From positions 2,513,797 through 2,577,796 of the forward strand of contig NC_067204.1 in NCBI RefSeq assembly GCF_026262505.1: a DNA stretch of 64,000 nt, written 5' to 3'. Every line of letters begins with the position of its first letter. Within the stretch, counting starts at the first letter, position 1. Below are positions 1 through 10,100 of the stretch, in pieces. The stretch comes from Trichomonas vaginalis G3. Lineage: Eukaryota; Parabasalia; Trichomonadida; Trichomonadidae. A program made the position numbers and the translations under genes. The notes below the pieces were generated by a model. The model was not told the DNA's origin. It worked only from the letters and a program-made list of their open reading frames with translations, and did no database searches.

Positions 1-401
1 AGAAACTTCAAGCAAAAGATGAAGTCATTGAAGCAAAAGACAAAAGCATTCAGAAAAGAATACCACGTTCGGTACCAAAAGGAAAGGAAAAGAACTATAA
101 GTAGTGGGGCTTGGAGAAAGAAGAAGACAGAGATATGGTTATGTTGCATTTAGTCAGAAGAAACAACAAAAGCTTTTACGACCTTGCTAAGATTTACAAA
201 TCTGACAGAAATTGGTTCTATCGCGAAAACTTACCGATTTCAATGACTCCAAATGAAGATGTGAAACAAATAGTTCAAGATACGTTACCTCAAACACACT
301 ATGATATGAAAGGTTGTACAATACTTACCTTCAAAGAAGACTTACCGCTACTGAAGGAAAAAATAACAGAGTATTTTGACAACTTCAAACAAGTAGGGTA
401 G
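1..401 (+). pseudogene. KilA-N protein, 3' fragment with a disrupting scar
   Basis: The sequence encodes the coiled-coil linker and C-terminal domain of the KilA-N protein found intact at 24484-25287 and 50499-51323. Its 5' part lies before the window. At 101-112 a block of 20 bases seen in the other copies is replaced by 8 bases, giving GTAGTGGGGCTT, which is identical to the tip of the element's own terminal repeat, and creating an in-frame TAG just after the residues NYK. The remaining frame then runs cleanly to TAG at 399-401. It lies directly beside the ATPase 3' end, tail to tail, without the small-gene/iteron locus that separates them in copy C. Confidence 0.85.
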
Positions 402-417
402 ATGAACCATTTATTTT

Positions 418-1293
418 TCAAGCTTGACTTTTTACAATTTGAACTTTGTTTGCGTAGATATGAATTCTGAAAGAAGTATGAGGGTCTTGTATGACTTTGT
501 ACTTCTCCCATAGTTCATGTCTGTCAAACTTACCTGCCATGGACTCTTTCATAAGTTCCATGAAATCGTCTTCGGACAATCCGGGGAAAAGTATAATGTC
601 AGTCAGTATTCTTTTAACATCCTTACTTAAACTCTTTGCTGTCTGTACACATATTACGACTGAGATGTTAAAGTGTCTGAGCTTCTTAAGAATTCGACAC
701 ATATCTTGTTCTCTATTCTTAAGCAAAGGATGAGAAGCAAAGTCATCTAAGATAAGAAGACACCTATGAGGGTATGTCTTCCAATCGTAAGATTGCAATT
801 TCTTCGAAATGTATTCTATCTCTTTCTGTTTGTTTCTGAAGTGTTTCTTCTCTAATATTCTCTGCATTTCCTCATTAGGGTCTTTAAACTTAGAATTTAT
901 ATACTCATTTATAGCATTATACTTCAAAACTCTTCTTTGGTACTTCTTTATCCAATCTAACAACTCAGTATCCTTTATACATACTAACTTAGACTTCTTT
1001 ATAATATCTTTGAACGAATTGACGGTTTGGTCAAATTGACCAGAAGTACTACAAATAACAACTAACTCATAGAATGGGTTCTTCTCATCTAGTTCTTGTT
1101 GTTGTGCAGCCATTTTAAGATAAGTGAAAGTCTTACCCGACCCAGGTGGTGCAATTAGACCTGTTATACCATTCTGAGCAAATAAGAACTTGTCATGTAT
1201 AGGCTTTATCTGAGCATTTTCTAACTTCCTCTTGTTCTTGTTTAAAACATTCTCAAATTTTTTGTCAATGTCAGCAAACTTTTTTTCTAACAT
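418..1293 (-). CDS. FtsK/HerA-type genome-packaging ATPase (copy A, intact)
   Basis: This is the predicted packaging ATPase that would pump element DNA into a capsid, of the A32-like branch found in Polintons, virophages and large DNA viruses. Walker A is APPGSGKT at about residues 48-55, Walker B is LLILDD at about 179-184, and a glutamine-bearing sensor strand (VVICVQT) lies at about 212-218. I choose the ATG at 1291-1293 (291 aa) rather than the one at 1395. The upstream ATG would overlap the divergent gene at 1330, whereas the chosen one leaves a 36-bp AT-rich spacer. The frame is open throughout. The gene is transcribed toward the KilA-N gene. Family assignment is by motif; the packaging role is inferred from family and neighbours. 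Confidence 0.85.
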   Translation of the reverse strand: MLEKKFADIDKKFENVLNKNKRKLENAQIKPIHDKFLFAQNGITGLIAPPGSGKTFTYLKMAAQQQELDEKNPFYELVVICSTSGQFDQTVNSFKDIIKKSKLVCIKDTELLDWIKKYQRRVLKYNAINEYINSKFKDPNEEMQRILEKKHFRNKQKEIEYISKKLQSYDWKTYPHRCLLILDDFASHPLLKNREQDMCRILKKLRHFNISVVICVQTAKSLSKDVKRILTDIILFPGLSEDDFMELMKESMAGKFDRHELWEKYKVIQDPHTSFRIHIYANKVQIVKSQA

Positions 1294-1329
1294 ATTTTTA
1301 GAAAAATTAAAATTTTTATCTTTTAGAAA
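1294..1329. promoter_or_regulatory. 36-bp divergent promoter spacer
   Basis: The spacer between the ATPase start and the divergent 150-aa gene has TTTTTATCTTTTAGAAAATG on one strand and ATTTTTCTAAAAATATG on the other. Both follow the element-wide pattern of TTTTTA/TTTTTC lying 8-15 bases before ATG. The same spacer is present at 27527-27562 and 49168-49203. Confidence 0.5.
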
Positions 1330-1782
1330 ATGTCTAGCGATTTCGCTATCTATATTCGAGACAAACTTTTTGACAGCAAAACATCTGTCGACCATAAAAT
1401 CTTACATAGTGTAAACAAGAAAGGTGAATTTGTTCTAAAGTTCTGTTTCTGGGAATATGACAAGAACCATAAAACATTAAGCAGAGCAGTCTTAAAATTT
1501 GTCAATGACAGACTTGTTGACAGAGATGACGCCGATTGGAAAGATGAAGTCCAACAAAAGTTCTTAGAATGCAAAGAAGACACATGCACTGTTCTTGAAG
1601 ATGAAATAGAAAACAGAATAGAAGAGCTATTAAAGGACAAAGAACTTTTACATAAATATAGTTGCGCCAAATTTGACGTCTCACCACCAGAAAAGAAGAA
1701 GAAAGAAAAGAAAGAAAAGAAAGTAGAAGAAGAGAAGAAAGAACCTGAACCAGTTCCAGAGAAAAAGAAATTTGACATGTAA
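1330..1782 (+). CDS. 150-aa protein with lysine/glutamate-rich tail (copy A)
   Basis: I do not recognise this protein. The first 115 residues look globular, with hydrophobic/charged alternation and FCFWEYDKN in the middle. The last 35 residues are a highly charged K/E tract with PEPVP spacing that ends in KKFDM. It is divergently transcribed from the ATPase over a 36-bp spacer and convergent with the acidic-tailed protein gene, with 16 bases between stop codons. It is intact here and in copy B (27563-28015) and heavily frameshifted in copy C. Such a charged tail would fit nucleic-acid or capsid contact, but that is only inference. Confidence 0.7.
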   Translation: MSSDFAIYIRDKLFDSKTSVDHKILHSVNKKGEFVLKFCFWEYDKNHKTLSRAVLKFVNDRLVDRDDADWKDEVQQKFLECKEDTCTVLEDEIENRIEELLKDKELLHKYSCAKFDVSPPEKKKKEKKEKKVEEEKKEPEPVPEKKKFDM

Positions 1783-1798
1783 AAATAAAATTTTATTT

Positions 1799-2218
1799 TT
1801 AGAACATTTCTGGGTCAATGTCAATGTTCTCTTCCTCTTTAGGAGCAAACACTGGCTTAGACTCTAAAATCTTTTTACCCAATTTACCTTGAACTTCAAC
1901 TATCTTAGACTCATAATATTCATAGTCGTCTGCTTTCTTTGGTTCATAAGGTATAACAAGTTTGTATGCTTTGCCTTCTTTAAGGTTTGAAAACCTTCTG
2001 TCAAAACTTTCTTTGACTGCTAACAAACCTTCTATGTCTAAGTCTTCAAATTTCGCACCATTTTTAGTCACAATAGCAAACTTAACTGGTTCGATGTTCC
2101 AAACTTTGCTGAATGAAGACTTTTCAAAATGGTAGAAGTAAACATTCAAATATGTGAATGGGTCTAGTTCTTCTTTAAGTCCTGACATGTACTTATTTAC
2201 TGAGATGAATTTTACCAT
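1799..2218 (-). CDS. 139-aa acidic-tailed protein, possible ssDNA-binding protein (copy A)
   Basis: The protein is about 139 aa, rich in beta-type and aromatic residues (YLNVYFYHFEKS), and ends in an acidic tail EEENIDIDPEMF with a terminal phenylalanine. That tip resembles the acidic C-terminal tails of ssDNA-binding proteins such as bacterial SSB and phage gp2.5, which recruit replication partners. It lies 36 bases downstream of the SF3 helicase on the same strand, which fits a replication module. No OB-fold can be proven by eye, so the function is inference. The start ATG follows TTTTTTTATCCGATAGAAAAG, the element-type promoter. It is intact here and in copy B. Confidence 0.6.
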   Translation of the reverse strand: MVKFISVNKYMSGLKEELDPFTYLNVYFYHFEKSSFSKVWNIEPVKFAIVTKNGAKFEDLDIEGLLAVKESFDRRFSNLKEGKAYKLVIPYEPKKADDYEYYESKIVEVQGKLGKKILESKPVFAPKEEENIDIDPEMF

Positions 2219-2254
2219 CTTTTCTATCGGATAAAAAAATATTTTTTTTAAAAT

Positions 2255-3490
2255 TTACTCATAAAAATTTTTCTTTGTATATACACCATTCTGTACGTCT
2301 AAAAGACTTTTGACATTTGCCAAGAATGTTCGTTTAGACGCTGTCATATAACCATATTCTTGACAATATTGTTTATACGAATCGTACAATGACCTTTCAT
2401 CTAAACACTCAAAGTCAGTTTCATCTATGAACAGTTCATATACACTCTTGTTTGCTTCTAACAATGTTTGTCTCTCTTCGGTATGTGGAATTTGTCTTGG
2501 ATTGAACTTAGAAATATCTAATGTCATAAAATATGAGAACAAGTGGTTGTAAAAGTCAGATGTCAAAGTTTCTGCTAAGTCGTCAAAATATTCTGTATCT
2601 TGCATATGAGAATCTGACGTTCTGACAACTACATATCTTCTGTCAGAACTTTCTAACTTCATCGGAACAGCATTGTTTGAAACCATAATGAAGTTTGCAA
2701 CATTTTCACAAACTCTTTGGTCTTTATATTTTCTTTCAACAACTCCAACTTTGTCTGTTATAAGACTCTTCAAAGCATCTGAGTTCAAAACTTTTGTTGT
2801 ATCTATACTTTGAAGTTCGTTACATACTATAAGTTTCATATTCTCTATTGAGGAGTTAAACTTGCCGCAGATGTTTTCTAAGTTTGTCATATTCGGATTC
2901 GAATAGCCCTCTAACAGTTTGCACAAGATATCTGTAAAGAATGTGTTCTTACCTGTTCCTTGTTTTCCAATTATAATGAGAGCAGTTTCATTTTTAGCAC
3001 TTGGATGTTGTAAGATGTTTGCAAACCAACATAAGATATACTCATAGACTCTTTCGTTTCCATTACATATAATTTCTTTGACATGGTCTAACCAAGCTTC
3101 TATAATATTTTCTTTCCATTCTACTTGTTCATATTTATATCCAGTGAAGATAGAATAGAAGTTTGGAGAAGGTGTATAAAACTTTATACCACGAACTGAA
3201 AAATCTTCAAGTTTTGACAATAAGATATCCCAAGCATCTAACATCTTCATGCCAACTTGTACGACTTTTATTTTCTTAAGTTTCTGTCTACATTCTTGTT
3301 CTGAAACTATTGTTGCTTTAGGTTTGTTAAAGACTACATCCCATTCTTTCATAACATAACATTCTGGGGCAGAGTCGACATAAATGACTAAACGTTTCAA
3401 ATTCTCGACTGCTTTGTTATAGTCTCTAAATGGACACATATTTCTGAATGCTTGGAAGTCATAAAAATCTGAAACATCTATTCTGTACAT
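2255..3490 (-). CDS. Superfamily 3 (D5-like) DNA helicase (copy A, intact)
   Basis: This 411-aa protein is a predicted SF3 replicative helicase. Walker A is GKQGTGKN at about 175-182, motif B is KLIVCNE at 219-225, motif C is FIMVSNN at 267-273 with its diagnostic asparagine, and a putative arginine finger sits in SSDRRYVVV at 281-289. The C-terminal 120 residues resemble the D5-type winged-helix region. The N-terminal 170 residues show no archaeo-eukaryotic primase motifs that I can recognise. SF3 helicases unwind DNA at virus origins. This is the only intact copy in the window; copies B and C have several frameshifts. It is the only obvious replication enzyme in the element, since no polymerase B gene was found. 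Confidence 0.88.
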   Translation of the reverse strand: MYRIDVSDFYDFQAFRNMCPFRDYNKAVENLKRLVIYVDSAPECYVMKEWDVVFNKPKATIVSEQECRQKLKKIKVVQVGMKMLDAWDILLSKLEDFSVRGIKFYTPSPNFYSIFTGYKYEQVEWKENIIEAWLDHVKEIICNGNERVYEYILCWFANILQHPSAKNETALIIIGKQGTGKNTFFTDILCKLLEGYSNPNMTNLENICGKFNSSIENMKLIVCNELQSIDTTKVLNSDALKSLITDKVGVVERKYKDQRVCENVANFIMVSNNAVPMKLESSDRRYVVVRTSDSHMQDTEYFDDLAETLTSDFYNHLFSYFMTLDISKFNPRQIPHTEERQTLLEANKSVYELFIDETDFECLDERSLYDSYKQYCQEYGYMTASKRTFLANVKSLLDVQNGVYTKKNFYE

Positions 3491-3518
3491 TTTTATAAAA
3501 ATAAAAAAAATATTTTTT

Positions 3519-4324
3519 TTATTCTTGACTTTGTTGTTGCATTTGTTGCATTTGTTGCATTTGTTGTTCTTGAGCTATTTGTTGTTGAAGTTGTTCTTGT
3601 AATACAATACTTTCACCAGTTGCATCTTCCAATTCGAAACTTTCTGCCGTCATTGACAAATACATAGGACATAAAAGTTTTACAGGAACAAAGTTTGCGT
3701 CAACTAATGTCAACGTTATACTTGCCAAAGTGTTTGAGTTCACTAAGGTTGAAAATTCTGCATTCGAATGAACAATAGGCAAACCAGCAGAGAAAGTATT
3801 GTTTATACGCATAAGTATTTTTTGGTCATAATAGTTTCTGTCGACATTCGAATAACACTTTGAACCTAAGTTTGAAACAATATATAAGATTGGTGTGCTT
3901 AATGTCAATGGAATAGACATTCCTTGTATGACACCTTTTCCTGTTATAGGAAACTGTTGGTAGTAAAAACCAGAAATAAGTTTTGTATTATAGCTCATAT
4001 CGTTTATAGTAAACTCAGTCGGACATCCAAACATAATGAAACCTGCTCTAGTTGCAGCACATGTTACACCCGTCCTTAAAGTATTAAATAAGTCAACAAA
4101 ACCTGTTGGTGGTATATCTGAGTAAGTATCTTCAAAGGAGTATTTTTACCATTCACAACAATAAAGTCTTCTGGTGTCAAAAGAGCAAAACAGGCTTTAG
4201 TCGTCATTGTGTTTAAGGTTAGTTTACAATATCGTCCTTGAGGACTTTGTAAGTTTGTTGTTATAGAATTATATGACTCAGGGTTTTTAGTCGTAATAGT
4301 ATAAACCATTATATCTTCTGCCAT
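3519..4324 (-). pseudogene. Penton-like minor capsid protein, frameshifted (copy A)
   Basis: One gene of about 265 aa is split here by base losses, one of them in a T-run near 4144. Its N-terminal half reads MAEDIMVYTITT and its C-terminal half contains a beta-rich stretch with ASITLTLVDANFVPVKLL followed by a Q/M-rich tail encoded by CAA/ATG repeats. The pattern 'ITLTLVD.N..PV.LL' is the end of the single jelly roll in Polinton minor capsid (penton) proteins as I know that family, and the position between helicase and major capsid fits. The assignment is moderate because it rests on pattern and context. It would form the capsid vertices. Confidence 0.6.
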
Positions 4325-4334
4325 TTATATATAT

Positions 4335-4564
4335 TTAAAAGTTTTTCTGAAAGTGGAGAAGAACTTCATCTAAACTTTCACATGGCGTTTCTTGAAGTTC
4401 TCTGTCTAAGAAGTTCAAATATTTTGTAAAGAATAGAACTTTCCTTTGTCTACACGAACAAACAAAACAGGGTCTTTCATATCGTTCAAAAGTGTGTAAA
4501 GTCCTTTACATGAAATAAAGTCTATATTATTTTTCTTCAAACATCTTTCAAGAAGTTTTGACAT
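4335..4564 (-). pseudogene. Small 76-aa protein gene, one frameshift (copy A)
   Basis: A short gene starts MSKLLERCLKKNNIDF and ends EVLLHFQKNF. One base is missing around 4434, which copy C retains; copy C instead lacks a different base, so the two together imply an ancestor of 76 aa. It has its own element-type promoter. Copy B lacks the gene completely (junction near 30550-30554). Function is unknown; it is small, basic at the N-terminus and has no membrane segment. Confidence 0.6.
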
Positions 4565-4570
4565 TTTTAC

Positions 4571-5152
4571 TTAGCAAATAAATTTTAATGAAATGTTGTG
4601 GTCGTCAAATATTTTTATAACGTCTGGGAAACTATACTTTAAGTTCAACGTTTCACCTCCTTTCATAACGTATATCTTGTCAATGACATTATATGAAACA
4701 CCACAGCAACTAATGTCGGGTTCTATTTCTTTGATGTTTATATCGTCTGCCTCTGTCAAAAGTTTCAATAGTTCTTTCAAAACTTCATGAGGTGCAATGA
4801 CATATGAGTTCACTTTTACAGGGTTGTGTTCGACCAAGTTTAACATTATACTTAAAGCTTGACAAATCTTCTCCTGAGTTTGAAGTTTGTCTTTCAGTTG
4901 TTGGTAGTCGTTTCGAATATCTGCAACAGAACTTAAGTCTCTGCTAACTTCAGGATATGTTGGTTGTTCTTTTACAGGAACAATTGTTATACCATCTTCG
5001 TCTTCGTATGGTTTCCCCACTTCAACATCTCTGTCTTTGACATTGACAATAACACTTTGACTGTTTGTTTGAGTTGGTGAATTTAACTTCACATCTGCCA
5101 CCGCCATTAAACCTTTTGAAACACTCACGCTTCTATTTTTCGGAAATGACAT
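4571..5152 (-). CDS. 193-aa structural/unknown protein MSFPKNRS (copy A, intact)
   Basis: I do not recognise this protein. The N-terminal 60 residues are polar and probably disordered, followed by a short coiled-coil-like stretch (about 80-105) and a compact C-terminal domain containing CCGVSYNVIDKIYVMKGGE. I choose the ATG at 5150-5152, preceded by TTTTTATTCTAAGTAAA; an upstream extension would require a non-ATG start and would run through the divergent promoter. It shares an 18-bp divergent spacer with the gene at 5171. It lies between the capsid genes, so a virion role is plausible but unproven. It is frameshifted once in each of copies B and C. Confidence 0.65.
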   Translation of the reverse strand: MSFPKNRSVSVSKGLMAVADVKLNSPTQTNSQSVIVNVKDRDVEVGKPYEDEDGITIVPVKEQPTYPEVSRDLSSVADIRNDYQQLKDKLQTQEKICQALSIMLNLVEHNPVKVNSYVIAPHEVLKELLKLLTEADDINIKEIEPDISCCGVSYNVIDKIYVMKGGETLNLKYSFPDVIKIFDDHNISLKFIC

Positions 5153-5170
5153 TTTACTTAGAATAAAAAG
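5153..5170. promoter_or_regulatory. 18-bp divergent promoter spacer
   Basis: The start codons of the 193-aa gene (minus strand) and the 139-aa gene (plus strand) are separated by 18 bases containing TTTACTTAGAATAAAAAG. The same spacer is conserved at 31136-31153 and 45345-45362. It must hold both core promoters or overlap them. Confidence 0.45.
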
Positions 5171-5591
5171 ATGGACGTATTCGAGTATCTCTTCGAATTG
5201 AAGCAGAACAAAGTTTACACACACAAACAATACAAATACATTGACAGAATAGTTCTTTATACAAACAATGGTAAATGTTATAGAATAGCATATTTGCTGA
5301 ACCTAAATATTTCCATAAAGCAAAGAAAGTTGGTATAACTGAAATGGTGAAAGTTCTTGAAGCAGACAAAAATATAACTTCAAAACTTACAGATATTTCT
5401 AAAGGTAAGTTTATCTTACAATATTATGTCAAAACTGGCGTACTGTCAATATTTGACGGAGAGAGAAGTCAGTTCAAGAACAACTTACTGACCTGCTGCC
5501 AAAATCTGCTCGATGGAAGCTGTCGTTATGCCAATCTGAGGAGCCCCAGCAGGTTTCATCGAACGAATCTTCAAAAGAGCATCTTCCGTGA
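5171..5591 (+). pseudogene. 139-aa protein overlapping capsid gene end, frameshifted (copy A)
   Basis: This is the copy A version of the gene that is intact at 31154-31573. Base losses near 5290 and a two-base gain near 5463 break the frame. The last 35 codons of the intact version lie antisense to the 3' end of the major capsid gene. Function unknown; the protein is basic, with alternating beta-type residues. Confidence 0.6.
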
Positions 5592-7083
5592 AAAGTGCTA
5601 TTGGTTTTGTAAACTTCTTTGCTCTCAGTTCATCTGGACCGTCTCTGTCACCAGTATATTGTATTTGTACAGTACCAACAGTTGAAATACCACCCATAAA
5701 GTCTTCTGAGTCAGCAAATGGAATGCCAAGCCAAAAGTTTGAACGGTCTCCATTTGTATATTGAGTTTTTTGACCTCCTGTATGAGTCCATACTTTCACA
5801 TATGGCATAATAGAACTTTGCATTTCAGGGTTAATGGTTGTTGTGAAGTTGTTGTTAAAGTTCATAGCATCTAATGTCAAGTTGTATGACCTCATCCTCA
5901 ACTGTAGAATATTCTTCTCTTGGATAATATTTGCCATCTATGTTTATATGATATTTAATACCGGGGTTGTAGAAACAAGAATAGTCATTTATAGTTCGTC
6001 TGAACAGTACAAACATAGTATCTGCATGTTTCATTGCAGTTGTTAAAGCAATATCTGTTCTTGCACCTGGGTCAGCACTTTGGTTTCCAACTTCACCTGC
6101 AAAGTCTTTGACAGATATTTGGTGTATAGGAACATAAGTGGAACTGCAATATATTTGGCAGCTAAAGCATTTGAAATATCTGGGTCCAACATATAGACTG
6201 CAAGTCTGCTTTCTATTCTCTTGCATTCAAACTTTTCGCATGTAAACTTAACTGGGTCCCAAGCAGTTCCAGCAGCATTGAAATAATAGTTTACTTCATT
6301 GTTGAAGTTTGAGAAACCAAAGTCTAAGTCAACTTTGTCTTTGCAAAAGTCACAGAACTTGGCTCCACCAGTTCCAGCTACAGTAATGCTGAATGGGTCT
6401 TGTGTTGGTGCAATGACTAAGTTATTTTTGCTTGGAGTAAGTTCAATAGAAATTTTCCTGCCCAGTTTGGCAAGTATCTTAAAAACCTGAAGATGAGGAA
6501 AGATGACAAAGGAACTCTAAGTTTCAGTTTTACTTTAGTGGCAGCAGTTCCATCTGAACCAGAAAGGTTAACATAAACCTGGAACGTTAGGGTCAAGTCT
6601 TCTTATTTTCTCAATATTTGCATACTGGTCTGTTTGTTCTCTAGCTTGTGGTTGTACTGAGTTTCTCAAAGCGAACCATTCATAGTTTGCCCATGTTACT
6701 GTTTGAACTAAGTCAGAGTTAGAATATATCTTATATCCCATGAAAACTTCTGGAGCATATTGGTATCCGACATAGAAAATTCCATTGCAACCTTTCTTGT
6801 CAGACAACTTGGCAGAAGGTTTTATTTCAATGTCTTGTTCCACGTATAAGAATGAGTTGTCAATAGAAATAATATGAAACCTGTCGCAAGCAATATCTAC
6901 TGTTGTTGAAGAACCTTCTCCAAACTCACCTACGTTTCCATAAGAAACAGCAGTTGTATATTCGTAAGTTCCAGGAACTATTTCTGACCTTCTAATGGCA
7001 TTGTCGCATTCGTTATACCATTCGGAAACATTTCCGTTCATGGCATCCAAAACTGTTGGCGTTATATTCTGAGCGGCGTACAT
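5485..7083 (-). pseudogene. Major capsid protein candidate, double jelly-roll type, frameshifted (copy A)
   Basis: About 533 codons encode the most capsid-like protein of the element. It is long and beta-rich, with LPNWAGKISIELTPS in the first half and ADTMFVLFRRTIND in the second. This matches in size, position and general pattern the double jelly-roll capsid proteins of Polintons. Copy A has several frameshifts (for example near 5896 and 6120). A 16-codon segment at about 6347-6392 encodes a different loop from that in copies B and C, although the flanks are almost identical. The start ATG follows ATTTTTACCCATATGAA. Confidence 0.75.
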
Positions 7084-7115
7084 TTCATATGGGTAAAAAT
7101 ATAGAATAGTTGGAT

Positions 7116-10100
7116 TTATTTGTCATAATAGAACCCACTCGACCAAGCTTTACTTTCTTCCTGACTGAGTTTTTAACTCTTCTTTTTCCTTCATTGCCAC
7201 TACTTTCACTAGATGAAGTTACTTCTTCACTACTTTCACTTTGTTCTACTCTTCTTCTTTGGTGTCGCTTTTGGTAACTTGCCCTCTGCTTTAAGTTGTT
7301 GCATCTTTGCCTCATGTTCACCTAGTATGTTGTAAATTTCCCATGTCCTTTTTGCCTTTGGGCTCTGGTCGCCCATCTCAGGTAACCTATATCCTAGAAA
7401 GATTTTGTCATAGTTTGTATTTGAGTCTTCGCGTATTGTTTGCATGACTCTTTCCTGAGTTTCCGGTTCAAGCTCTTCAAACAGAGCTTGTCCATATGGA
7501 ATAAGCTCGTTTCCAAATATATGTTTTTGTAGCCATTCTGGTTTTCTTTCCATGTTACCAATAATATCTTTTGTGAATGGGAAAGCTTTTACCCAACGTT
7601 TCAGGCTTGCGTCATTTATTTCTGTAGTTGGTTTTATTTTGTCAAGGAACATGTTTTTCAATACTAACATTTCATTTGGTACTGTCCATTTGAGTTTTCT
7701 TAAATATTCATCCCTTCTCAGTTCATTGTCTGCAAAGTAAGTTTTTATGACATTTTGTAAACTTTCGTTTGCAAGGTCATGTACAATAGGTTCTCTTCCT
7801 TCTCTCTCCCTAACTTTCTTTCTAAACTCTTCACCAAATATACCATCTTTATGGTTCTGTGTAGTTCTTTGAGATAAATGTTCTAGAACGTCAGGTGTTA
7901 TATTTCCATCAGCCATGTTCATTTCATACTGGTTCAAAATATCTGCATCTTTCATATCTTTCAATGGCATTAAAGCCGCGCTGAAAATACCAGCTATATC
8001 TGGTTCACCATTCACTTCCATTGCGTCTACAACTTCTTGGAATTGTGGTTGTAAGTTTATGAACCACCTATCCGGATTAGCTTTATGACCCCATCTCATT
8101 GTAGTTCCATAGTCTGCAGAAACAAAAGTAGGTTTGTTTCCATATTGGTTAGGTTCTGAATGAACTTTAAACAATGTTTCATTTCTATATGTTTTGGTGA
8201 AATTTAACCTTTTATTTTCACCGAGTTCAGCAAAAGATTGAACGTTATATGGTCGTAAGTAAAAAGGATTGTTGTATTTGCGTACATTTTCTTTCAGTTC
8301 TTCCATTCTATGCTGAATATTTTCATCTGATGTTGGAGTCTTTTGTATGTCGGCGAACATTTTTCGATATTCTTCTACTATGTCAGCTGAATTTTTCTTA
8401 GACTCTTGGAAAGATTCCATATTCTCCGCATACTCTTGTTGAGGGCCAAGATTTTTCGGCTGTTCCAAATCTTCATCTAGTTCTGTGAAGTTAGTTTCCA
8501 AAGGAGGGATTTGTTCGTTTCCTTCAGGCTCTTCTAGCTGTTGTTGCTGAACTATTTCTTCCATGTCTGGTTGTATCTGAACTTCTTCCTGTGGAGTTTC
8601 TTGTACCTCATCTGCTGGCATTTCATATATTCCGAGACCGTTTTTAACAAGTTCCCTATTTAAGCCATCCGCATTCATAACCCTTTCTTCTTTCGTTCCG
8701 TCTCTATTTTTTACGCGTTTCATGAAGATAGTTGAATTATCATTTATCTCTGACACCAAATATCTCGGAGTAAATTCATTCATGTCATTTGGATGATATG
8801 CTATTAAATCATATCCCTTAGCGAGCTTGTATTTTCCAGGTTTGAAATTATATCCCATTTGGTGCTGAACCATAAAGCTAAATAGGTTCGGGTCAGTATT
8901 TCCTTCCTTGAACTTTCTAATAGCTTCTTTATATCTGTCACTAAAGTCAAGAGTATCTGGTAACCATAATTTTCCTTAAGCATTTTTAAGAATTCTTGGT
9001 TTCCTTGTTCTCTACTTCTTTTATGTCCTTGCTCTGTTTGTGGTGCAGTGTTTTGAACTGTTGGTTGTGGTGCAGTGTTTTGAACTGTTGGTTGTGGTGC
9101 AGTGTTTTGAACTGTTGGTTGTGGTGCAGTGTTTTGAACTGTTGGTTGTTGTGTTGGTTGTTGTGTTGGTTTTGGTGCATGCCTGTGTCTGTGTCCATGT
9201 GACGATGTAAATGTTTTAGGTAGTCCTGGTGCAGGTGCTTCTCTTGGAGGGTTTGGTGGTATATAAGTTCCACCAGCTGGCACATATGTTCCATCTGCAG
9301 CATAATGTCCTACCTGACTTTTCGTTCTTAAGAAAGCATTTACTAGGTCTGTTTTGGTCTGTTGTAACTCTTTTTCTTGACTTTTCACAACAGTTGCTCT
9401 AACGGCGTCATAGGCACTTTGAACTGCCTGTCTCGTTGCTGCATCTGTTATTTTCGTCATATTTTGTGCTACTTCTCTTAACTCGTTGTCGAAACCTTCA
9501 GACTTCAGTTTCTTTCCAGATGAGAAGTCGTTCACTAGTTTCACCTTACTATGAAGAGCTTCGAAGGCATTCTTAAAGTCAGCATTCATTAAAGCTTCAT
9601 TTGAACTGTCTTCATCCGCTTGTATTTTTGTCCTTATTGACCCTATAAGTTGGGCTGCTTTAGCGTTGGCTTGGGCATCTAACCAGTCATTATTAGCTTT
9701 TATATATTCTGCGCTTTTCATTGCCTTTTGCATGGCTGCGTCGTTATTTTTACTTTCTTGTGCTAAGTTTTCATACTGTACGGTTTGGTTTTGCAACTGT
9801 AAAAGTTTTTCTGCCTTTACATTTGCTTCAACTTCTTTTTTATACTCATCGCTATCCATATATGTCTTCAGGGCTTTTTGTTTTATTTCTTCATCTTTCA
9901 GTACTTTATATTGAGTAGTATGGTTTTTCAAATTTATAACATCTTGTTCCATTTTTGCTACTTCTGCTGCTTTTTCTGACACTTTTTTCGCATATTCCTC
10001 TGTACTTAGTTCTTTCAGTTGTTCTTCTTTCTTCTTTTTCTCTACGTTTAACTCATTGAGTTTCTTTGTGTGTCTGTCATATTCTAGTTTCTTTTCGTTT

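Noticed and set aside
1294-1395. Longer ATPase start at 1395
   Set aside because: It would overlap the divergent 150-aa gene by 66 bases and run over its promoter motif, and the matching start in copy C is out of frame because of an indel.
3519-4324. Two separate genes (82 aa and 171 aa) instead of one
   Set aside because: Copies B and C extend the first frame further toward the second, and the break falls in a homopolymer, so it is one frameshifted gene.
4571-5230. Adenovirus-type cysteine protease for maturation
   Set aside because: I looked for a His...Asp/Asn...Cys arrangement in this and other unassigned genes. The CCG motif here has no upstream histidine context of that family, so the protease is recorded as not found.
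8996-9202. Cysteine/tryptophan-rich 68-aa frame (CSVLNCWLW repeats)
   Set aside because: It is the antisense shadow of the PTVQNTAPQ repeat in the large internal protein; it recurs in copies B and C for the same reason.
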